Assembly: GCA_003290165.1 (NCBI GenBank)
Contig: QNQO01000522.1
Location: forward strand, 372,001-436,000
DNA length: 64,000 nt
Direction of reading: 5' to 3'
Origin: Berberis thunbergii
Lineage: Eukaryota > Streptophyta > Magnoliopsida > Ranunculales > Berberidaceae
The stretch's first letter is position 1, and each line of letters begins with the position of its first letter. Made by a program: the position numbers and the translations under genes. Of the stretch, positions 1 to 11,506 are shown in pieces. The notes beneath the pieces are model-generated. The model made no database searches. It saw only the letters and a program-made list of their open reading frames with translations, and was not told the DNA's origin.

Positions 1-742
1 TGCTCAATGCCTGGTTGCATAATTGAGGAACTCCACATAGGGATGGCAACGGGGCGGATTTGATCAAATCCATCCCCGATCCGTCAGTAATAACCGATCC
101 CCAATCCGCCCCGCCAATCCGTTTGAAATTTTAATCTAAATTCATAACCGCCCCGTGCGAATGGGCGGATATCCGCCCCGCCCCGCCAATTCGCAAAATT
201 ATAACAATAAATTAAAAAATTCTCTGAATTATAACAAAATTATTACAAAATCTCTGAATTCGTACAAAAAATATACAAAAAATTCTGAATAAAAATTTAC
301 AAAGAATTCATACAAAAAAATTAAAAAATACAAAAAAAAATCAATCTCTAGATCTGATCTCGATCAGATCAGATATCAGAGATCAGAACAGTTAGATATA
401 TCAAATCTCACATTAGATCTGATAGATCAGATCTCACATCAGATCTGATCTCAATCATATAGATCATATCAGATGAGATCAGATCGTAGATCTGGATCTA
501 AGATCAGTGAAGGAGAAGGGGCATCGACGCCTTCGCTGTGAGCCTGTCAGAGAGATCAAAGAAGAAGAGGCGGACGAGCTTCGCCTTCGCTGTGAGAGAG
601 AAGAAGAGGCGGACGACCTCCCGCCTCCGCCTTCGCTGTGGTCCTCCGCCTGTGCTCTGTGTGTGTGTGAGGCAGAGAGGGAGAGGCCTTCGGCGCTTGA
701 GCACTTCGGCGGCATCGCAGCCTTCGCTCTCGAATCGCTCGG

Positions 743-925
743 CCCCCTGTGTGTGAGTGTGTGAGTGTGAGAGGGAGAGGCGGGCCGCGGGCGTGTGTGT
801 GAGGGAGGGAATGAGGGTTAGGGTTAAGGGTATAACCCCTGTGTGTGAGTGTGAGAGGCAGAGAGGAGAGGCGAGCCGCGGGCGTGTGTGTGAGGGAAGG
901 AATGAGGGTTAGGGTTAAGGGTTTA
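743..925. repeat. two tandem ~91-bp GT/GA-rich units with telomere-like motif
   Basis: Two adjacent copies (about 743-835 and 836-925) share a GTGTGTGAG tract, a GCCGCGGGCGTGTGTGTGAG core and the string GAGGGTTAGGGTTAAGGG. The last part resembles plant telomere repeat (TTTAGGG) or a telo-box, but it occurs only once per unit and is not a telomere array. The duplication sits inside the hAT-like element. Confidence 0.75.
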
Positions 926-1147
926 ACTTTTAGTCCCTTTATATATAGAAGGGTATTGTTGTAATGTTATCAATAAACAAATATCCGCGGGGCGGATACG
1001 GCCAAATCCGTATCCGCCCCGAATATTTAACGGATGTGTTTTGGATATCCGTATCCGCCACAAAATCCATTTAGGCATATCCAAAACCGCCCCAAACGGA
1101 TTGGGTGGGGTGGATATCCGTGAAAATCTGCCCCACTGCCATCCCTA

Positions 1148-1335
1148 CTTGACCGGTTTAAGCATTGGTCTGTTGTTGTATAGTCTAAAACTGACCGGTT
1201 TAAGCATTGGTCTGCAATCCGTTTAAGCATTGGTCTGCAATCCGTTTAAGCATTGGTCTGTTGTTGTATAGTCTAAAACTGACCGGTTTAAGCATTGGTC
1301 TGTTGTTGTATAGTCTAAAACTGACCAATGCTTAA
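1148..1335. repeat. minisatellite between two copies of the hAT terminus
   Basis: A 42-bp unit beginning GACCGGTTTAAGCATTGGTC starts at 1151, 1193 and 1281, with a partial unit at 1323. A 23-bp derivative (GCAATCCGTTTAAGCATTGG...) is repeated twice at 1214-1259. The array begins right after an internal copy of the terminal sequence (ends at 1147) and stops just before the true terminus (ends at 1358). The last unit is followed by an inverted version of the motif. Confidence 0.8.
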
Positions 1336-1366
1336 AATTTGCCCCACTGCCATCCCTAACTCCACA

Positions 1367-1892
1367 TCACTTGAGCGCAGCAGGGAAATGGATTTGGAGT
1401 CGCCTTCCTCGTGCACTTTCATGGACAATATAGAAGCAACAAAACAATCAAATTTTCAGTCACACTTGGCTTGAGCCTCAACCTTCATCAAAGAAGTGAA
1501 AGTGGGATAGTCAAATTGGGATTTTTACAAATGTCGAATTTGACTAGTTCATGTTTGGGTGGGACAATATTATTGTGTAAATCAATTTTAAGGAACCATT
1601 GTACTATTAAGAAGGTTAGTGATTTTCTCTTTCATTGGTCCTTGTACCAATGAAAATGCTTTCTTGTCTTGCCTTATCAAATGATAAACAAAAAAGAAAA
1701 AAAAAAAAAAAAAACGGTGATCCTTACTAAAACATTTACATCATGGTCATGAAAAACTATTACAAAAAGAAATTGAGATAATTAATTCAGAATCAACCAA
1801 TGCAATCGTTAAAATGAATTATAAACCATTACATAAGTGCTCTAGTATCCTCGAATATCACATTCTCACTAGCATAAATTTCTCGTTAAATG
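1367..1892. other. unassigned DNA between the hAT-like and Tat elements
   Basis: I recognise nothing here. Open frames are short and there is no convincing domain. An A-run lies near 1690-1715. It may be older intergenic or repeat-derived DNA. Confidence 0.5.
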
Positions 1893-1897
1893 ATTAT

Positions 1898-2363
1898 TGA
1901 TGTAGTCGATTCTTTCTCTCCATCCTTGCTACTTACTTAGACTTGCACAAGTAGCATATGTGAGCCAAGGACCACCGTGTGGCGGTCGATGACACTCTGA
2001 TGCTTAAATTAGAAAAGGCTTAGGAGATGCTTAAAGTTGTAAATTGGGTTTTTGTAGCGTACTTAAGTTCTTCGACCTTATCTTCCTTTCATAGTGTGGC
2101 TTTTAGTGACGTAGTTTAGGAAAAAAGATCTTGCTGGAAATCATTTTCTAGTTGAGAGCTGTCCATGTGGGATAGTCTCCCTACACGACTTGTGCTCCTA
2201 GATCTGCAGAAGAAGTTTCATTTTCTGAGTGTTGTCCATGCAAGGAAGTTTCATTGCCCAACTTATACTCTAGTATTTGTTTCCTAGTCAAAATCGATGT
2301 ACTACTGGCATGCCTGTTTTGGGTTGATCCCCAAATACTTGCCTTATCAGAGCTTACTTTTGC
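1898..2363 (-). repeat. element 2 3' LTR, outer part
   Basis: It matches 19059 onward base by base with scattered changes, including the shared stretch ACCACCGTGTGGCGG. It stops at 2363 where element 1 is inserted, and the LTR resumes at 10988. It starts TGATGTAGTC, as the other LTR starts TGATATAGTC. Confidence 0.85.
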
Positions 2364-3049
2364 TGATGATACACCAAAACGACATCTCTTCTACACCGTA
2401 CACGTGTCATGATTATCTCGAGAAATAACAAGCCCAAGCGTCAGCCCAACACTAATCCGCCCCAAGCGGTTCCAAGCCCGCACAATGCAGTCTATCATAC
2501 AGACCTAAATCATTACAGTCTGTTAAGCCCACATGTCTCACAACTATCCCCAATACCCGTAAGTCCTATTAAGGCAAGTATCTTAGGGATCAGCTTTGAA
2601 CAGGAAAGACATCAACACTTTGCTTCCAACTAGGAAGTAAATACCAGAGTATACGTTGCACATGGAAACTCTATCTATGGACAACACTCTGATTGAGAAC
2701 TATCTCTCACGTATCTAGGAGCACAAGTCTAACAGGGAAACTTCAATTCACAGCACAACTCCTAATTAGAAAAGAATTTCCACAAAGATCTTCTTCCCTA
2801 AACTACGCCACCGATGGACTGGTCGAATAAGGATTCCAACACTATAAATAAGACATGAGGTTGGTAAGCTAAGGTATGCCACAAATTCTCTGTTTACAAT
2901 ATTACGCATTTCTCAGATCCCTGTCTGACTTTAGCATCGGAGTGCCATCTACCACCACAACAGTGGTTCGTAGCTCACGTGCGTTCCTTTTGCAGGTCAG
3001 CAGGTTAACAGGTCAAGGTCAAAACAGGGAGCTAAAATCGATTGCACCA
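2364..3049 (+). repeat. element 1 5' LTR
   Basis: It is about 686 bp long, starts TGATGATACACC and ends ATTGCACCA. A TATA-like ACTATAAATAAGACATGAGG lies near 2840 and is repeated in the 3' LTR near 10808, the expected place for the element's promoter. The 3' copy is shorter (646 bp), with a gap near its end, so the copies have diverged noticeably. Confidence 0.85.
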
Positions 3050-3070
3050 GTTTGACACCGTCTGTGATGA
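3050..3070 (+). other. element 1 primer-binding region
   Basis: The sequence GTTTGACACCGTCTGTG directly follows the 5' LTR. Element 2 has the homologous GTTTGGCACCGTCTGTGGGG at the same place. This is where the tRNA primer should anneal. I do not name the tRNA. Confidence 0.6.
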
Positions 3071-3126
3071 AAACGACAAAGTTCCTAACTATTCTCTAGC
3101 ATCATCTCTCTTAAGAATTCAAGAAG

Positions 3127-4165
3127 ATGGTGACCACCAGATCACGCAACAATGAAGAATAAGGGGACATGTCAAACGCTCAGACTGATGCTATATCGCC
3201 GCTCTCAGCGGTGACGGCGACACATGGGCAACAGACTCACACCCAACACCACCACCAACAATGATATACCTTAGGATAGATTTGATGTCGTCACAAATAC
3301 AACATATTGCCAAAGCAGTGGAGGCTCTCATATGGCAAAATTCTCGACATGTCAATGAAGATTAGGAGTAGCACAGGACCCAATCTCCAGAAAACAATAA
3401 GGAGTAGGCACAGGAGAGTCAAGCCCCTGCTAGTTCTCATTGGACTAGAATAGGTGGGGCAGTTAACGTGGACCCGACCTTCAAGGTAGATAGGCTCGCC
3501 CCGCAAAACCTCCTTTGCCGAAGGCTCACGACCTAGACGTGCTATATTGTCTATCTGATCCACCATTCATGGACCATATCATGAACGAGACTCTTCCGAA
3601 GAAGTTCACCTCTCCACAGCTAGGTTTCTATGATGGGACCATCGACCCATTTGATCACTTGCGCCATTACCAGCATGTAATGGCGCTCAAAGAAGGTTCT
3701 GAGTCGATGATGTGCAGAACCTTACCTATCAGTCTAAAGAAGTCAACACTAACATGGTTCCATAGTCTCCCACCAAAGATCTGAAGTAACCCAAAGGAAT
3801 TCCTTAACCCCTCCAAATGTGAACAACAAGTACTGTTCAGACGACAATGAGGGTGGCCATGATACCAATGACTACAAGAGTCTAAGGTATGATATCAAAT
3901 AGTGGATTTGCAAGAGCAAGCTAAAAAAATTCCTAGGCTGTGAGAAAAGACAAGATCGACCTAGAGAAAGGGGAGAGGCAGTCAAGGAGATTGAGAATTA
4001 TACTCCAGGCATAATAAATGTCCATCACAGAGTTGGATCAGATGAAGACCAGTCAAACAAGTCACACAAGCGAACTCTACTGAAGATGCAGACACAACCC
4101 GCAGACAAGGACATGCACGTATACTACTCGAAGGTGCAAAGCCCCATCCCCTCCTTGACCTGACC
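3127..4165 (+). pseudogene. degenerate Tat-type gag (element 1)
   Basis: ATG at 3127 opens the typical start MVTTRSRNNEE but is stopped after 11 codons (3160). The Retrotrans_gag core is readable at 3515-3784, including FMDHIMNETLPKKFTSPQLG, then LRHYQHVMALKEGSESMMCR and FHSLPPK. It then jumps to the zinc-knuckle region near 3835-3915, so the C-terminal half of the core is deleted. In the knuckle the Cys/His pattern is damaged (KYCSDDNEGGHDTNDYKSL): the first His and the last Cys are lost. Several more stops follow. In an intact element this protein would form the cytoplasmic particle that packages the RNA. Confidence 0.82.
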
Positions 4166-6130
4166 TCGAAGGCGTCCGTGCACCGGCCAATAGTAGTCTC
4201 CACCCTTCACCCATGTGTCAAGTATACCGCTAACAACTAGTAAGGAACAATTTGCGAGGACCAACCAACAACATGAGGCTGCCATTATGCTGCACTAAAG
4301 TAGATAGAATGTTCCTAGATCCAACTGAAGCCCACAAGACAAGTTGAACAGAAGTCAAACCCAGTAACTGTTAAAGAGTCACTCCACCCACACGGAGACA
4401 AAATCCCAACAGTTGTGGCTCAACTTAGTAGTAGAGAACATTCAAACATCACAAGAGCAATCCGCTCTCCAACCCTACAAAGCGGAGAAATCATTGCAAA
4501 CAGAAGGACAGCCCCACGACTATCAATCGGCGCATAAGGAAACTCCCACGCAATGTTCACTTTTCAGTAACCTCAACGGCGTCAGCGAAACTTGGCAATT
4601 CCTTGAAGGTACTAATGATCCAGGTAGGGCCATGCGAATTCACTTCAGGGTCGGGTCGACCTCTCCTCACCAATAGTCAGTCTATTCAGTTGTTTAGTTT
4701 CATTTCCATAGTCAATGTAGAATTTTAATTCTTAAGAGCTTATGTGATTTGCAATCATTTAAGAAATAAAAGAGAATTACACAAACACGCTCTATTGATT
4801 ACTGGAAAGATGTAACAACGATTGCTCAGAGGCGGGTACAAAAGACTACAAACTACAAGCATTTGAGTCTAACGCGACATACAATAAAGACTCGCTTAAA
4901 CAGTCCAACTCCAGAAGAAGACTCGGAAGCGACAACAAAGGTACCCAAAGTAGACTTCGCTTAGCGACTCCTCCGAAGAAGATGTCCCACGAACAAGGGA
5001 AAATGTGCAAAAAAAGGCTGAAAGGACAAGCGCAACTAATTGTTCCGCCAAATCCCGAAAAATGGTCCGCAAATGGCAATATGGACCTTGCGATGAACAT
5101 CTTCAATCCGGTATCCGGAAGGAGGTAGTAGCGGACAGACAAAGATGGCCATTGTCGACGAGACAGTTAAGGTCTCACAATGCTACCAAATGAGGACACT
5201 TCTCCCACGCACGATACTCGGGGTGACTTAGGGATACCACCCTCGAAAGCAATGAAGCATCTGCCAACACTTCGATCAACCCTAAGCTAGACGCATGAAG
5301 CGTCTCCCTACGGACAGAGTGGCACAAGGTAACACCGAAGCAATGGTGAATAAACAACAAACTCATCCCTTGAGAGGGAGTCTGTAACTCTTCTTCGCAA
5401 TATGAGAAGAAATTACAAGGTCTCAGCAAACCAATGGGGTGTTCACCTAGAGCAGGTGACCACGCATAACAACGTCTTAGCGTGACTCATCGAAATAAAT
5501 GTCAAAACATTCGAAGAATCTAGTGTTAGAAATCTTTCAGCCTTTGGAAAACCCAAAGCATATTCTTTGAGTAAGAACGTTTGAAGAGGTGCGCTCTGTG
5601 GAAGCTAATACATACAACGATGAAGAAACATCATTATATAGACATAGTGGTTCACCAAACAAGCACTTCAACATTAATTGTCAACATTGAATACAGTGTG
5701 GGAAACGAGGAGACAACGGTTTCCAAGGAAACTGTGCAGGACCACGTTCATCCAATTAGTAATGATGCACACAACCCCATTAATTTGGGGGGGGGATAAC
5801 TATACTCAACCGCCTCGCAATGTATGTCGTACGCGTGTCACCATGCAATTTATGCTGTACGCATAGCGTTTTGATCCTACGACAACCCAACTCTTCTTCT
5901 GCAAGCCCATAGGGTCAGCCCACTATTCAAGCGATATTCTACCACGTGCCTAACACAAACATTAGAAACACTAGCCATTTTGACACATGGATCACACCTA
6001 CATATCACCAACTGATTTAAGGTACTTTTGTCTCTTCAAAAGGAAACTAATCCGCACGATGCACTCCGCCAGTGGATGCAGGCATGCACGTCCGTAACAG
6101 GTGGAGCCCTTACCTAACTAGGCAAGCTTA
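4166..6130 (+). other. element 1 interior without recognisable pol
   Basis: Protease, RT, RNase H and integrase motifs were looked for in all frames and not seen. The open frame at 4413-4676 resembles nothing I know and may be the remnant after gag or protease. A stretch around 5500-5650 (GGAAAACCCAAAGCATATTC) is homologous to element 2 near 15800, reversed. It shows the two copies shared this noncoding interior. Confidence 0.6.
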
Positions 6131-6985
6131 GTCAGTTTCAACTGATGACGACGACTTTTGGTTCATCCCGACACTTAGTTTGCCTTGTGCAGATGTCGAT
6201 GGCTTAGGAAGTGGGAGTCTAATCAACGCTTTTACGCCTAGTGATGATGACTCGCCAGGGACCGTTGCCCCTTTATCAGACAATGGTTGCCGAACCTGAT
6301 CAGATAAGCCTAGCCAGTGATGACTAACAACGACAGCTTTTGGTCAAAGACCAGACCTGTAGGTTGCTACACGTGGTTGTAGATGGTTTGGAAGGTGGGA
6401 GCCTAATCAGTTCCCACTAATGTTGATGGTTCGCCATGGGACCATTGCTCTTCTACAGGCCATTGTCATCGAATTACCAACTCCTAGACTTATAGCTCGC
6501 TCCGTACGGGTGTAGATGGTTTGGAAGGTGAGAGTCTGGTCAAACTCGAACTGATGTCGACAGCTTGCCACGGGAAAAGTGCTCTTTTACAGACCATGGT
6601 CGCCGAAAACTCCCAAATTTGTAGATTGATGTGCACGGGTGTAGATGATTTGGAAGGTGAGATCCTAGTCAGTCTCGAACTAATACCGATGGCTTGCTAC
6701 GAGACCACTGCTCTTCTACAGACCATGATCGCCCAATCTTCTCATCCCAAACTTGTAGCCTACTCTGCACGAGTGTAGATGGTTTGAAAGGTGGGAGCCT
6801 AGTCAGTCCCAAGCTGATGTTGATGGCTCGCCACAGGATCATCGCTCTTCAACAGACCATATTCGCAGAAATTTCACATCCCAAACCTATAATCCGCTTC
6901 GCGTGGGTATAGATGGTTCGGAAGGTGGGAGCCAAGTCAGCCCCAACTGATGTGAACGACTCACCACGCAACTACCACTCCCTAT
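6130..6985 (+). repeat. tandem repeats in element 1 (six units of ~130-184 bp)
   Basis: The motif GATGGTTTGGAAGGTGGGAG recurs, with changes, at 6198, 6382, 6515, 6644, 6778 and 6912. Spacings are 184, 133, 129, 134 and 134 bp. Units also share a CAGACCATGGTCGCC-like segment. Open frames crossing the array (6521-6778, 6694-6912) give a repetitive peptide and are by-products. The reversed homologous array is in element 2 at about 14300-15200. Confidence 0.8.
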
Positions 6986-7574
6986 CAAAATAGCTCTCGC
7001 CAAAATAAATTATAACTCAAGAAGCGTCTTCACGCTCACACGAGCTGACATTCTATTATCCGCGACGGCTACTAAATCCAACTCAAAAATCAACTCGCTG
7101 ACACGCGAACGAATGCTACACTGGATGTCAGCCCGAGCTCACGAAACCTGACTCAGGACAAGCACTCTAGCTCAAAGACAACGCATGTGCTCGACTACCA
7201 CAATTCACTCATGCCAGTAGCCACAACTGATAGTTAGATATGCAACTTAAGTCTCCAATGGCTTACCTTGAGGATGAGCTACGACTGGGTAAAGTAGCCC
7301 ACCGCAAAACCATCCATAGAACATATACTCTAGTGACTCTGAGACCTCACAGAAGAACATGTCAGAATCATTCGCGACATAAATGGTCAAACTCTTAACA
7401 ACAGATAAACCATTCGGCTTCCTGTTAACCCAACCAGACCTGTGTCAAAGTAAAATGACAAGGCAAAATGGAAAGCGCGCGACAGGAAACCAAACACAAG
7501 GCGGGTACAAAACATACTCAAAATAAACATGTTTTCATTAACAGTTGAAACAAAAATATACAAGTGTACAAAAT

Positions 7575-10074
7575 CTACTCCTCATCAGGAAGGGGTACAA
7601 ATATGGGAGAACTAAGCTTAACAAGTAGAGGAGCAGGAGTTGTGTCTGTACGTGCCTCAATCTGAGAGCCATGATCTGGATCACTCTCTTCTTTCGATGA
7701 TGCAGAGACCAGTCTGAAATCTGCATAATACATTTGCTTATAATAAGCAAAGTACCATTTCAGATGCTCTTCCTTCATCGGAGCCAACAACTCTAATCTC
7801 CCATGCACGACCTAGCAGAATTCACACTTGTCATGCTCCTTGAGAAACTCTTCCTCACACGCCTTTGCTTTAGCAAGTTCACGCTCCAACAGCTCTAGCT
7901 TGCCAGTCAGCACATCAACTTGAGACTGCTTCGTAGCCAGGCTACTCTTAACTGCGTTGATCTCATGTTGCTCCAGATGAAGTTGGTCTTTAGCTTTCCT
8001 CGCTTCCCAAGCATTGAATTCCACATCGGCCTCTAACTGCTATCTCTGGGCAATTTATTCAACCTCATTCATGGTGTTTTACTCAACAAAAGACCACAAA
8101 TCAGAGTGCATCTTAACCGCAACATCCAAATAACGGCGGATCAAATCCAAATTTTGCCTGAATCTGTCCCTCACGAACACCACTTCTACTACATCAGGCT
8201 CAAGGGCTTCCAGAAGAACCTTCCGAGTCTCGGCGACAATGGCTGATTGTTCCAACCTTCTCTCCTCAATCTGCTTTCTTAGTAGCTCAATTTGGAAAAG
8301 TTCATCAAAATACAACTTCTGCATAGTCGAAAAGACACGCTCCATGAACACACCCTCTCACGAGTCGCCTCAACTTTTGTCCCAGTGATGGCCATTGTGC
8401 TCAAATGAGACATCCTCAGCATAATATGCTTCAAACCATCATCCATATGCCCTTCCAGCATATCCTCATCGGGCTTCGGAGTGTGGCCCATTAGCCAGCA
8501 TGCCCTTATCCATAACGCCTGCTTATGTGCTTCCTTGAAGCATAGTCAACGTCAACCTCCTGGTGCCAGGCCTGGTTGCACATCTTCACTACATCCGGAG
8601 CAAACAAACTTATCTACTCATCTGGATGAAGCTCTTTCAGATGCGAAATTACGTCAGCGCCGCCCTTTGTAATCGGCACTGCACCCAAGCCCTCATCCAC
8701 GACCTTCCCTTTATCACCAGCAACCGACCTTTATTGCGAGACGACTCAGTGAAATCCAAAGGGAAAAAAGGAAGCAAATTGTCCATCGGACTCTCAATCA
8801 CTTTGATATACAACCTAGAACGTGAAGGGGGAAATGCAGACTATAAGAAGGATGACCCGCACCACTGCGACCATTGTCGAACGATCCACCAGCTGAACGA
8901 TTAAAATCTTGGACCTCAAGCGGATCCTCATCAGAACCTTCCAGTAAAACGGTTATGGATTGGTCAGCTCCAGTAGAAGCCACGACAGCAGCCAACATCA
9001 GCTTCTCGCTCAAAGCTTCAGCCTACTTGGTACTCAAATTTGACTTATCCCGAACCACTGCTAATTGTAGGTGGTCCTTCTCCCAGCCTGATACCTCAGC
9101 CTTCGCCCTGGCAGGTTGCTCAGATTCGAGTTCCTCATTCATTGGAGCAGATTATTTGGGAGTTGGCTTAGTCCCAGTGTGAGACATCTTCGAGCTTAAA
9201 AATGAGGCAAGTGTCTCAGAAAGCCCCTATGTGTCAGACAAAATAGGAGGCTTAACTTTGGAAGACTTCCTCTTTCTGGAAGGGGTTCCACCTTCAGACT
9301 TAACCTTCGTTATTCGATAAATAGCAGGGGCCATGCCAGTTGGCCCACAACCCATTACGACCAAAGTTAATAGGATATATAACGTCGTCCACCCTCATCC
9401 GTGGCATGTCGCAGAATGCCTTCATAATATCTTGCTCCTCTGGAGAAAGAGTGTTGGGGAACCTCCCATCAAAGAAACACATGCGATGATTAGCATATAA
9501 TCAACGCATTGAAATCAAAGGGTGAAGCCATACTTATAAAATCGTTTGAACTCCCACTCAGGTGGACGGCCCTTGAACTTTAAGTACTTTGAGTCCGAAA
9601 GAGCCAAAAAACAATATTTCTGCCAGTACTTGAAGTCATCTGACAACTTCCCGAAGCAAGCTAGCGATGTCATCTTGCAAACGACGTGATCATTTAGCTG
9701 AGGAAAAGTCAGCAACTAGATCACCCGCAGAGTCACGCGGACATCCTTTGTTCTGATCAAAATAAGAAGGATAATATTGTACTCGTTGGGTACCAACTGG
9801 GTAGAAGGGATTCCAAGGAAATCCAAGAAACCCAAGATCTCATCAAGAACAGGAAAACATACTCCAATTTGAAGTATCTTAGGGTTCAAACATACAAACT
9901 CTTTCGGAGGAAACATTAGCGTCTGATCATCATTCATAGCATAGAATGGCAGGTCCTCGACACCCCAAACGTCCTTCGAATTTCAGCAAGGCCCAATTCG
10001 AAAACCGACCTATCTTCAAATAACTAGAGGTCCTTGGCTAGAAGCTCGTCATCAAGATGGCTTTGACGAGCCAT
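7575..10074 (-). pseudogene. antisense extra ORF of element 1 (putative 'gypsy type transposon' protein)
   Basis: It runs opposite to gag, from ATG at 10074 (MARQSHLDDELLAKDL) to the stop at 7575, in at least six frame segments broken by stops and frameshifts. The N-terminal part (9937-9300) contains FPPKEFVCLNPKILQIGV, then FLGIPSTQLVPNEYN and FCDMPRMRVDDVIYPINFGR. I read this as like the plant 'putative gypsy type transposon' domain (Transposase_28 type). The C-terminal part (8490-7600) is Glu/Lys/Leu-rich with heptad-like spacing, probably coiled coil. The same protein is encoded at 11507-13781 by element 2. Antisense extra ORFs are known in Tat-lineage elements; their role is unknown. Confidence 0.72.
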
Positions 10075-10167
10075 GGAGGAGGTGAACAAGCTTTCAATGA
10101 AAAAAAGAACAAAGCAGAATCTCTAAAAGCAAAAAAATGGAAGAGTCAATCTTTGGAGAACGGAAGA

Positions 10168-10178
10168 TCTAAATAGGG
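10168..10178 (-). promoter_or_regulatory. TATA-like site for the antisense ORF (element 1)
   Basis: On the minus strand this reads CTATTTAGATC, followed by TTCCG, about 95 bp upstream of the antisense ATG at 10074 and inside the 3' LTR boundary. Element 2 has CTATATAGATCTTCTG at the equivalent position (11376). Conservation between the two diverged copies suggests a promoter, but no transcript evidence exists here. Confidence 0.45.
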
Positions 10179-10336
10179 AGTGGTATCCCGCCTCTTTTCC
10201 ACTGAACTGATGTTCACTTAATTAATGCAGCGTGTTGCTCAATTAACGATTCACACTCAATCATCATGAGTGGCGTATCTTTTCAAAAACTGACTTAGTG
10301 AACAAATGCGATGGCCTACTAACTCGAGGGAGTAGT

Positions 10337-10982
10337 TGGTGATACGCCAAAATGACATCTCTTTTACACCGTACACGTGTCATGAGAAATTACTGGCCCA
10401 AACGACAGCCCAACACTGATCCAGTCCAAGCAATTCCAAGCTCGCACAATGTAGTCCGCCAGATGTACCCAAATCATTACAACCTGCTAAGCCCACACAT
10501 CTCATAGCTATCCCCAATACCTGTAAGCCCTATTAAGGCAAATATCTCAGGGATTGGCTTCGAACAGGCAAAACAACAACATTTTGCTTCCAACTAGGAA
10601 GCAAATACTAGAGTGTATGTCACACATGAAAATTTCTATCTATGGACAACACTCTGATTGGGAACTATATATCTCCTGTATATCTAGGAGGACAAGTCTA
10701 ACATGGAAACTCTTATTCAAAACACAACTCTTAATTAGAAAAGGATCTCCACGAAGATCTTCTTCCCTAAACTACGCCACCGATAGCCTGGTCGAATTAG
10801 AACTCCAGCACTATAAATAAGACATGAGGTCAGTAAACTAACGGACGCTACAAATTCCATGTTTACAGCATTACGCTTTCCTCATATCCCTGTCTAACTT
10901 TAGCATCGGAGTGTCATCGACCACCACAAAGATATGGGTCTCGCTCAAAGTTCAAAGCAGTGAGCGAAAATCAACTGCATCA
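10337..10982 (+). repeat. element 1 3' LTR
   Basis: It starts TGGTGATACGCC and ends CTGCATCA, and matches 2364-3049 with many substitutions and a shortened distal part. It is preceded by the purine-rich ACTCGAGGGAGTAGT (10322-10336), the likely plus-strand primer tract. Confidence 0.85.
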
Positions 10983-10987
10983 CTTGC

Positions 10988-11211
10988 CTTATCAGGGCTT
11001 ACGAGTATTATACTTGACTACGCAACGTGTGGGCTTAGTGGCACATTGCAATTTGGGTCCAACATTCTAGAATCTGCCAATAGTGGGTTTAATGTTGTAT
11101 GGGTCTCACTAAATTGAGCATGTAATCGGGCATGTTTTTTTTTCTTTTGTTGATGAGATTATCATGACACGTGTACGGTGCTGATCCGAGGATGGTTTGA
11201 TGTATCATCCA
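10988..11211 (-). repeat. element 2 3' LTR, inner part
   Basis: This continues the LTR interrupted at 2363 and matches 19545-19742, for example the shared CACATTG and GAATTGAGCATG-type segments. In the element's sense the LTR begins TGGATGATACATC and is preceded by the purine tract CACTCGGGGGTAGTAG (11212-11227, reverse strand). Confidence 0.82.
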
Positions 11212-11375
11212 CTACTACCCCCGAGTGGGTGGGCCATCTCATCGGTCCACCAAGTCATTTCATGAAGTAGTTGTGCAGTCATGATGGTTGAGTACTGAGT
11301 TTTTTTCTCGAGCGACGAGTTTCACTAATTGGGGGCGCGTTAGCTCGAAAGAAAGACAAATGGGAGTTCTATTTT

Positions 11376-11383
11376 CTATATAG
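11376..11383 (+). promoter_or_regulatory. TATA-like site for the antisense ORF (element 2)
   Basis: CTATATAG lies 131 bp upstream of the ATG at 11507 and is followed by ATCTTCTG. It is homologous to the minus-strand site at 10168-10178 in element 1. The location between the LTR and the antisense ORF fits a dedicated antisense promoter. Confidence 0.5.
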
Positions 11384-11506
11384 ATCTTCTGTCTGTGGAG
11401 TGTAGCCTCTTTACTTTTTCGATCTCAAAGACTCTGCGTCACCGTATCGTCTTTTGTGATTTTGACTTCGTTTCACCTTCGTATTCAAAAGCTTGTACTA
11501 TATTTC

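Larger units (their letters stand above)
38..1358. mobile_element. non-autonomous hAT-like DNA transposon
   Basis: The element starts TAGGGATGGCAACGGGGCGG and ends with GCCCCACTGCCATCCCTA, which gives short terminal inverted repeats of the TAGGGATGGC type. It is flanked by a perfect 8-bp target-site duplication, ACTCCACA, at 30-37 and 1359-1366, and 8 bp is the hallmark length for hAT. Both subterminal regions (60-190 and 985-1130) are crowded with ATCCGCCCCG-like motifs in both orientations, comparable to the transposase-binding subterminal repeats known in Ac/Ds-type elements. There is no transposase: the only open frames (about 500-765) are low-complexity Arg/Glu- or Ser-rich stretches. 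It is a deletion derivative or miniature element that would need a transposase from elsewhere. Confidence 0.85.
2364..10982 (+). mobile_element. Tat-type Ty3/gypsy relic (element 1) inserted in element 2
   Basis: The LTRs are 2364-3049 and 10337-10982. The element begins TGATGATACACC and ends GCATCA. The flanking 5-bp sites are TTTGC (2359-2363) and CTTGC (10983-10987), a duplication with one mismatch. Its LTR start (TGATGATACACCAAAA, then CACCGTACACGTGTCATG) resembles that of element 2 (TGGATGATACATC, then the same CACCGTACACGTGTCATG), so the two belong to one family or to sister families. Order: LTR, gag remains, noncoding DNA, tandem repeats, antisense frame, LTR. No pol domains were found. 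It is the younger of the pair because it splits the other's LTR. Confidence 0.88.

Noticed and set aside
805..925. Interstitial telomere repeat
   Set aside because: Only two short TTAGGG-like strings occur, within a transposon duplication. This is not an array.
6521..6912. Overlapping frames giving a repetitive peptide
   Set aside because: They follow the tandem-repeat period of element 1 and have no known domain.
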